Shown here: in pieces, positions 59,005 to 64,000 of the stretch
Layout: the number at the start of each line of letters is the position of its first letter
Numbering within the stretch: the first letter of the stretch is position 1
Assembly (NCBI RefSeq): GCF_001442755.1
Contig: NZ_CP006370.1
Location: forward strand, 124,001-188,000
From: Aureimonas sp. AU20
Lineage (GTDB): Bacteria > Pseudomonadota > Alphaproteobacteria > Rhizobiales > Rhizobiaceae
DNA: 64,000 nucleotides
Direction: 5' to 3'
Translations under genes and position numbers: made by a program
Notes under the pieces: generated by a model
What the model was told of the DNA's origin: nothing
Seen by the model: the letters and a program-made list of their open reading frames with translations, nothing else
Database searches by the model: none

Positions 59005-60573
59005 TCAGAGTTCGCCGCGCGACATGCGACCGGCGATGTGATCGGCCTGTCGCAGAGCCAGCGCGACGATCGTCAGGGTCGGGTTCTCCGCCGCGCCGGT
59101 GGTGAACTGCGAGCCGTCCGAGACGAAGAGGTTGGAGATGTCGTGCGTCTGGCCGAACCGGTTGACGACGCCGTCGCTCGCCTTCTCGCTCATGCGGTTG
59201 GTGCCGAGATTGTGGGTCGAGGGATAGGGCGGGGTGTGGATGGTGCGCAGCGCGCCCACCGCCTCGTAGATCGCCGAGCCCTGCTTGTAGGCGTGGGCGC
59301 GCATCGCCGTGTCGTTCTCGTGATCGTCGAAATGGACGGAGGCGACGGGCATGCCGAAGGCGTCCTTCTCCTCCGCCAGGGTGATGCGGTTGTCCTCGCG
59401 CGGCATGTCCTCGCCCACGATCCAGAGCCCGGCGAGGTTTTGGTAGTTGTCGAGCGCGCTGGAAAAGTCGCGGCCCCATTTCTGCGGGTCGAGAAAGGCG
59501 GCCATGAAGGGCAGGCCGAGCGACAGCGTCTCGAACTCGTAGCCGCCGGCAAAGCCCCGCTTGGTGTCGTGATGCGCCTCGTCGCGCACGATCCCGGCCA
59601 TGGTCGTGCCGCGATACATGTGGACCGGCTTGTCGAACACGCCGTAGACCGAGCCCGTCGTGTGGCGCATGTAGTTGCGCCCGACCTGGCCGGAGGAATT
59701 GGCGAGCCCGTCCTTGAAGAGGCTGGACTGCGAGTTGAGAAGGAGGCGCGGGCTCTCGATCGAATTGCCCGCGACGGCGACCGCCCGCGCCTTCTGCCGC
59801 TGCTCCACGCCGTTGGCGTCGGCATAGACGACGCCCGTCACCTTGCCCGCCGCGTCGTGCTCGATGCGCAGGACCTGGCATTCCGGCCGCACTTCCAGCT
59901 TGCCCGTCGCCTCGCCCTTGGGGATTTCGGCGACGAGGGTCGACCATTTGGCGCCCGACTTGCAGCCCTGGAAGCAGAAGCCGAGCTGCATGCAGTAGCC
60001 CCGGTCGTCGCGCGGCTCGGAATTGATGGCCATGCGGCCGGTGTGGACTTCCTTGTAGCCGATCTTCTTGGCGCCCGCTTCCAGCACCTTGAAGTTGTTG
60101 TTGCCGGGCAGGCCGGGAATGCCGTTGGTGCGCGTCACGCCCATGCGGTTTTCCGCCTCGGCGTACCAGGGCTCCATTTCCTTCAGGTCGATCGGCCAGT
60201 CCAGGAGATTGGCCCCGGCCATCTCGCCGTAATGGGTGCGGGTCTTGAACTCGTGCTCCTGGAAGCGCAGCGAGGCGCCCGCCCAGTGGACGGTGGAGCC
60301 GCCGACCGATTTCACGATCCAGGCCGGCAGGTTGGGAAAGGTGCGCGAGATGTCCCAGCTTCCCGAGGTCATGCGCTTGTCCGTCCAGGCGAGCTGGCTG
60401 AACGAGTCCCATTCGTCGTTGATGAAGTCCCAGGTCTCGTGCCGCTTTCCTGCTTCCAGGATGACGGTGTCGATGCCCTTCAGCGCGAGCTGCGTGCCGA
60501 GCGTGCCGCCGCCCGCGCCCGAACCCACGATGACGAAGACGCTGCCGTCGTCGAGATCATAAGGTGCTGCCAT
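59005..60573 (-). CDS. GMC family oxidoreductase (gluconate/sugar dehydrogenase large subunit type)
   Basis: A 522-residue FAD enzyme. FAD-binding VIVGSGAGGGTLG (14-26), the GMC signature region GGSTVHWAGAS, and C-terminal catalytic THNLGTNRM (His) and ENPTLTIVALALR. A cysteine-containing segment GYCMQLGFCFQGCKSG is typical of the membrane-bound gluconate/sorbitol dehydrogenase flavoprotein subgroup that works with a Tat-exported small subunit. That subunit is encoded immediately upstream (60676). No cytochrome c subunit gene follows. No signal peptide; export by hitch-hiking is expected. Confidence 0.93.
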   Translation of the reverse strand: MAAPYDLDDGSVFVIVGSGAGGGTLGTQLALKGIDTVILEAGKRHETWDFINDEWDSFSQLAWTDKRMTSGSWDISRTFPNLPAWIVKSVGGSTVHWAGASLRFQEHEFKTRTHYGEMAGANLLDWPIDLKEMEPWYAEAENRMGVTRTNGIPGLPGNNNFKVLEAGAKKIGYKEVHTGRMAINSEPRDDRGYCMQLGFCFQGCKSGAKWSTLVAEIPKGEATGKLEVRPECQVLRIEHDAAGKVTGVVYADANGVEQRQKARAVAVAGNSIESPRLLLNSQSSLFKDGLANSSGQVGRNYMRHTTGSVYGVFDKPVHMYRGTTMAGIVRDEAHHDTKRGFAGGYEFETLSLGLPFMAAFLDPQKWGRDFSSALDNYQNLAGLWIVGEDMPREDNRITLAEEKDAFGMPVASVHFDDHENDTAMRAHAYKQGSAIYEAVGALRTIHTPPYPSTHNLGTNRMSEKASDGVVNRFGQTHDISNLFVSDGSQFTTGAAENPTLTIVALALRQADHIAGRMSRGEL

Positions 60574-60675
60574 GATTGCTTGCCTCCCGCCCCATCGCGA
60601 ACGCGCTTCGTCTTGGCGCGAAGCGTCGGCGTACCCGGGGCCTCTCCATCGGGTTGAAACGCTGCGTGCGGCGGG

Positions 60676-61218
60676 TCAGGCCAGCCAGTCTATGTCGTTG
60701 AAGCCGCGTTCGAGATAGCCGCCCTTGTCGAAGGAGGAGCCCTCGTAGCCGAAGAGGGGCCAGAGGTCCTTCTGGTTGTAGAGACCGACCACGAGATTGC
60801 CGCGAACCTTCTGGAAGAAGGGCGAAGGCTCGATGGCTTTCAGCAGCGCCACCCGGTCCGCCTCGGCCGCCACGCGGGCATAGGGCGCGCCATGGGCGCT
60901 GGCGGCGGCGCGGTTCAGCGCGGCCATGCCGTCTTCCAGAAGGGTCAGCTGGTCGGGCGAGCCGCGCGCGGCCTCGTCCAGGATCTCGACGGCGGTGGCG
61001 TAGTGCTTGTCCTCGATCCGGTCGTGCGGGTAGCAGTCGCGCGACATCTGGACCAGCGAGGCGAAGGTCTCGGGCTTGGTGGCCTTGGGCATCTGGGCCC
61101 AGGCGCGGCCGTGCACGAGCCCGCTCGGCAGGATCGTCATGGCCAGCAGCGTCGTGCCGGCCCCCCTCAAGAAGACACGGCGGGACAGGCCCGCCGCAGC
61201 GATGGACTGCGTCGTCAT
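60676..61218 (-). CDS. gluconate 2-dehydrogenase subunit 3 family protein
   Basis: A 180-residue Tat-exported subunit. It has the twin-arginine signal SRRVFLRGAGTTLLAMTILPSG (first 20 residues shown in part: SRRVFLRG motif at about 12-19), then a helical domain with RDCYPHDRIEDKHYA and a C-terminal LWPLFGYEGSSFDKGGYLER. It assists maturation and export of the GMC flavoprotein encoded 102 bases downstream. Start at 61218 with GGGAGG six bases upstream. Confidence 0.92.
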   Translation of the reverse strand: MTTQSIAAAGLSRRVFLRGAGTTLLAMTILPSGLVHGRAWAQMPKATKPETFASLVQMSRDCYPHDRIEDKHYATAVEILDEAARGSPDQLTLLEDGMAALNRAAASAHGAPYARVAAEADRVALLKAIEPSPFFQKVRGNLVVGLYNQKDLWPLFGYEGSSFDKGGYLERGFNDIDWLA

Positions 61219-61319
61219 TCGTTCCTCCCATCTTGACCCGGCCACCGCCCCTCGTGCCTCCCAGCCCGGAACGGTGACCTATCCCCTCGGTCCGCCGCGT
61301 GTTTTCCCGGCGGCATGCC

Positions 61320-61715
61320 TTATCGGAAGCGCCAGCTCCGTTCCAAAACCTCGATCTTGTATCCGTCGGGATCTTCGATGAAGAAGAAGCGCGCGGCGTT
61401 TCCGTCCGGCGTCTTCAACTCCTTGATGTCCTTGGGCGCGAGGCCGGCCGCTTTCAGCCGCGCGTGCTCGGCCTCCAGCGCCTCGACTGAAACCGCGAGA
61501 TGTCCATAGCCGGTGCCGAGGTCGTAGGGCCCGGACTGGCCTTTGTTGACCGTCAGCTCCAGTTCGAAACCGCTTTCCGCGTTCTTCATGTAGATCAGCG
61601 TGAAGCTGTCGAAATCGATCCGATCGGCCACGGCGAGGCCGAAGGCCGTCTCGTAGAAGGCCCTTGAGCGTTCCTCTTCGAGAACGCGGATCATGGAATG
61701 AATGAGTCTCGCCAA
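61320..61715 (-). CDS. gloA: VOC family protein, lactoylglutathione lyase type
   Basis: A 131-residue glyoxalase I-like metalloenzyme that isomerises the glutathione-methylglyoxal adduct to lactoylglutathione. Both beta-alpha-beta-beta-beta halves are present; metal residues His6, a Glu near 53, His72 and Glu122 are at positions close to those in E. coli GloA (5, 56, 74, 122). Methylglyoxal detoxification fits a region of heavy sugar metabolism. It lies 101 bases upstream of the dehydrogenase small subunit gene. Confidence 0.88.
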   Translation of the reverse strand: MARLIHSMIRVLEEERSRAFYETAFGLAVADRIDFDSFTLIYMKNAESGFELELTVNKGQSGPYDLGTGYGHLAVSVEALEAEHARLKAAGLAPKDIKELKTPDGNAARFFFIEDPDGYKIEVLERSWRFR

Positions 61716-62027
61716 GCCTCGCCCCCAAGCGGTCCGTCAGCTGCCAAATCAGCTTTGGAATGATTCTTAAGACGATTGCGGAGGCAAGGGGTAGTAAGGG
61801 GTTAGGACAGGGCGCACGGCCCTGGAAAAACGTGCGGCGAGCGCGGCTCGAGACAGCTTGCCGCAGGATTTCGGCCCGCCCGGCCGTGCCGCTTTTCCAA
61901 GGTTCGAGAACCTTCGGTCGAGCCGCGCGGGCGCGTCCCCGAGCTCAATCGAGCAGGGTCCGACCGGCAGATGCCGGCTATTGCAATGGAAGCCGGCGCC
62001 CTCTCCCGTTCGAGGGCGCCGATGCGA
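61716..62027. other. intergenic region
   Basis: 312 bases between gloA-like and ribbon-helix-helix genes. It must contain the promoter of the gloA-like gene at its left end and the terminator hairpin of the gene ending at 62028 at its right end. Nothing else is supported. Confidence 0.6.
61994..62021 (-). terminator. candidate terminator of ribbon-helix-helix gene
   Basis: Perfect 10-bp stem CGGCGCCCTC/GAGGGCGCCG with an 8-nt loop, six bases after the stop at 62028. No clear T-run. Confidence 0.6.
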
Positions 62028-62435
62028 TCACAGCATGTATTTCTGGCTCTTGCGGGGAACGGGCACCGGCACGGCGGCCCGCTTCATCTCGCGCCGCCGG
62101 TTGGCCTCCGCTTCAAGGGCCAGGATGTCCTCCGCCGCTCGCGTCTCGCCTGTCCCGCGCGGGATCAGCCCTTGCAGCTGCAGGTTGAGAAAGCGAAGGC
62201 AGCAGACGCGCAGAAACGAGGTGAAGTTTCCGAGATCGTGCCCCTCGTCGATCGACTCGTTATAGAGCTGGTGAAGGAGTTGCGGGATGTTGAGATCGTC
62301 CTTTTCGGCGATCTCTTCGAGCACCGTCCAGAACATCTTCTCCAGCCGGACGCTCGTCACCATGCCGTCCATGCGGATGGACCGGGTCTGGCTTTCCCAC
62401 AAGTCGGCGCTCGCGCCGACGAACAACCTGCACAT
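62028..62435 (-). CDS. ribbon-helix-helix domain protein
   Basis: A 135-residue protein with an N-terminal ribbon-helix-helix domain (MVTSVRLEKMFWTVLEEIA as strand and first helix, then DDLNIPQLLHQLYNE), matching the RHH_4-type domain of alphaproteobacteria, and a basic C-terminus (RRREMKRAAVPVPVPRK). Probably a small DNA-binding regulator. AGGAAG lies five bases before the ATG at 62435. Target unknown; it is downstream of the PLP-enzyme gene by 126 bases. Confidence 0.82.
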   Translation of the reverse strand: MCRLFVGASADLWESQTRSIRMDGMVTSVRLEKMFWTVLEEIAEKDDLNIPQLLHQLYNESIDEGHDLGNFTSFLRVCCLRFLNLQLQGLIPRGTGETRAAEDILALEAEANRRREMKRAAVPVPVPRKSQKYML

Positions 62436-62561
62436 GGCTCTTCCTCCCGCTGAAGCCGCCCTCTCCCAAGCCGGCGGCCGGATGTCTCCCGCCGCGATCT
62501 TCCGCGCGCGCGCCTCCGGCGACAAGCCCCTTTCCCGCCGAGAGGCCTCCGCCGCGAGCCG

Positions 62562-63758
62562 TCAGTCCGGCCAGTTGTTGATGGCCCGGCGCTTGCGACG
62601 GGCCGCGAAGTCGCTGCTGATGATGTCGTTGGAGCGGCGCGCGATGTCGAGTTCCTCGCGCAGGCGCTCCGCAACGATCTCCGCCTGACCGGGATGAAGG
62701 TTGCAGGGGTCGAGATAGAAGTGCCCGTGCTCGACCTCGTGATCGCGCACGATGACCGGGTGCGTGCCGTTGCTGGCCAGCGCGTCGGCGAGGTCCCAGG
62801 CCGTGATATGCGCCTCCGCCGGGTTCACGTGGACCTTCAGCCGGTCGAGCGGATTGTCGGTCGGATCGGGATCGATCGCGGCCTCCACCCCCGCGAAGTC
62901 GGCGAGCGTGCGCTGCCAGACATCCAGCGCTTCGCTCTCGCGAGCGCGAATGCCGGCGTGATCGCGGACCTCCCAGGCTTCCAGCGCGGCGATCGTGCCG
63001 ACGATCCCTTCCTTCCCGACCTTCATGCCCCGGCCGATGCCGTTGTTCTGGAAATAGGCGGCGCGCACGAGATCGCGGCGCCCGGCCACGATGCCGCCCG
63101 TCGGCCCGCCGAGAAACTTGTGCGAGGAGTAGAGCACGAGATCGGCCCCGGCTTCGAGAAAGCGGCGCAGGTCGTATTCCGACGCAGCGTCCACGATCAC
63201 CGGCACGCCGCGCGCATGGGCGACCTCCACGAACTCGGCAAGGCCCATCTGGCCGACCTGGACCGTGTGATGCGAGACGACGAAGAGCGCGGCGGCCGTG
63301 CGCTCCGTGATGGCGCCTTCCATCTGATAGGCCATGACGCTGGTCGCCTGCCCGACCGGCACGACCTTGGCGCCGGACAGGCGCACGCCCTGCTCCACCG
63401 GCGAGCCGTAGCCGACCATGTGCCCGGCCTGGATCAGCACCTCGTCGCGCGCGAGGCGGTCGGTCTGCGGCAGGCGCTCGATCGCCGCGAGATCGTCTCC
63501 CGTCATGGCGCCCGCGACCGCGAGCGTGATCGCGGCGGCGCAGGAGGCCGTGACGAACCCGGCCTCGCCGCCCGTCAGCCGGCTGATCGTGCGGCTCGCC
63601 AGCTTCTGAAGAGCGCCGATCTCGATGAATTGCGGCAGCGCTGCCGTCACGGCCTCCACCGCCTGCGGCACGACGATCGAGGCGCCGAGCGAGGTCATCG
63701 TCCCCGAGACGTTGATGACCGGGCGCAGGCCGAGGCGAATGCGAATGTCGTCGTTCAT
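62562..63758 (-). CDS. PLP-dependent SelA/DgaE-like protein
   Basis: A 398-residue fold-type I PLP enzyme of the SelA-like family, with the PLP Lys214 in [13 protein letters not shown] and Asp190 in [10 protein letters not shown]. It lacks the SelA N-terminal tRNA-binding extension, which fits the D-glucosaminate-6-phosphate ammonia-lyase (DgaE) and related deaminase branch acting on amino sugars acids. Starts [20 protein letters not shown], a usual family beginning. Divergent from an IclR regulator, typical for catabolic use. No selenocysteine gene is near. Confidence 0.88.
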   Translation of the reverse strand: MNDDIRIRLGLRPVINVSGTMTSLGASIVVPQAVEAVTAALPQFIEIGALQKLASRTISRLTGGEAGFVTASCAAAITLAVAGAMTGDDLAAIERLPQTDRLARDEVLIQAGHMVGYGSPVEQGVRLSGAKVVPVGQATSVMAYQMEGAITERTAAALFVVSHHTVQVGQMGLAEFVEVAHARGVPVIVDAASEYDLRRFLEAGADLVLYSSHKFLGGPTGGIVAGRRDLVRAAYFQNNGIGRGMKVGKEGIVGTIAALEAWEVRDHAGIRARESEALDVWQRTLADFAGVEAAIDPDPTDNPLDRLKVHVNPAEAHITAWDLADALASNGTHPVIVRDHEVEHGHFYLDPCNLHPGQAEIVAERLREELDIARRSNDIISSDFAARRKRRAINNWPD

Positions 63759-63883
63759 GCGGTGGGGTCCTTGGGTTTGGTTCGCGGTTCGGTTCGAGGC
63801 TTTGAGCCGGGGTGGTTTCAACGGCCGGGCCGGATGGGTATGGTCGGGGCCGGATGAGCAGGCCTCGATCGGATGAGACGACA

Positions 63884-64000
63884 ATGGCAAGAGGAGCGAT
63901 CGCCCCGGCCAAGGACGGCGGAGCGCAGGAGGCGGCGGGCGCGGCCCGGCGCTCGCGCGTCAGCGGCATCGACCGCGCGCTGCAGATCTTCGACCAGCTG
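63884..64000 (+). CDS. IclR family transcriptional regulator (partial)
   Basis: The first 39 residues of a protein that continues beyond the window: an alanine-rich leader, then [16 protein letters not shown], the usual opening of the IclR winged-helix domain. Divergent from the PLP-enzyme gene 125 bases away, so probably its regulator. Start at 63884; no in-frame alternative is better. Confidence 0.8.
   Translation, partial: MARGAIAPAKDGGAQEAAGAARRSRVSGIDRALQIFDQL

Noticed and set aside
63771..63870. Repeated GGTTCG and GCCGGATG strings between the PLP-enzyme and IclR genes, considered as operators
   Set aside because: They are short, GC-rich direct repeats without symmetry; too weak to call a binding site.

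Overview
This is a GC-rich (roughly two thirds G+C), densely coded stretch of a bacterial chromosome or large replicon. Gene content points to an alphaproteobacterium of the Hyphomicrobiales (Rhizobiales): several CUT2-type sugar ABC transporters, FrcBCA-like transport genes, a DUF1127 microprotein, a TadG-like protein, an alpha-2-macroglobulin/PBP1C pair and a pseudoazurin. An Aureimonas/Aurantimonadaceae-like host is a guess from style only. I found no rRNA, convincing tRNA, CRISPR array, prophage or intact insertion sequence.

Layout. 1-9365 (minus strand): two complete or nearly complete CUT2 sugar ABC transport operons. One is LsrB/RbsB-like, with its last permease cut by the window edge. 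The other is ordered SBP-permease-permease-ATPase. 9504-13531: a divergent GntR/FCD regulator followed by an SDR dehydrogenase and a long-chain mannitol dehydrogenase family enzyme, with a lactonase-type amidohydrolase converging on them; this looks like the catabolic half of the second transporter locus. 13669-17295: small proteins (DUF1127 and three unknown) and a TadG-like von Willebrand protein, with two gene-poor stretches. 17296-21639: isochorismatase-like hydrolase, isonitrile-hydratase-like DJ-1 protein, a GlxA-type regulator, a membrane-bound AraC regulator and a divergent secreted protein. 21713-24209: tyrosine-phosphatase-like protein, YiaAB membrane protein, PspA homologue and a divergent TetR regulator behind a cluster of palindromic operators. 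24237-34399: unknown exported proteins, then PBP1C translationally coupled to a giant alpha-2-macroglobulin. 34526-38116: MFS pump, LysR regulator and NAD(P)-binding protein.

38124-54796 is a second sugar region. It holds a FadR-type regulator with SDR and divergent mannonate dehydratase (hexuronate catabolism) behind two TGGTnnnACCA operators. Next comes a five-gene overlapping operon (Gfo/Idh dehydrogenase, TIM-barrel isomerase, alpha/beta hydrolase, Rpe/AlsE-like epimerase, ROK kinase) with a divergent ROK repressor. Then follow an aldose 1-epimerase, an FrcBCA-like transporter, a SorC regulator, and a LacD-type aldolase next to an unusual ROK kinase fused to a P-loop kinase-like domain. 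A 236-bp element with terminal inverted repeats and TTA duplications (candidate MITE) sits exactly between the ROK repressor and the aldose epimerase and supplies the repressor's stop codon.

55031-64000: two small proteins, a pair of Gfo/Idh oxidoreductases, pseudoazurin, a GMC dehydrogenase with its Tat-exported gluconate-dehydrogenase-type small subunit, glyoxalase I, a ribbon-helix-helix protein, a SelA/DgaE-like PLP enzyme and the start of a divergent IclR regulator.

Overall this is a carbohydrate scavenging region: at least three sugar importers, each with local regulators and oxidoreductase/kinase/aldolase modules, interleaved with envelope-stress genes. The most novel-looking items are the ROK/P-loop fusion beside the aldolase, the MITE that rewrites the end of a regulator, the four-site TetR operator array, and a possible pseudoazurin-linked periplasmic dehydrogenase.
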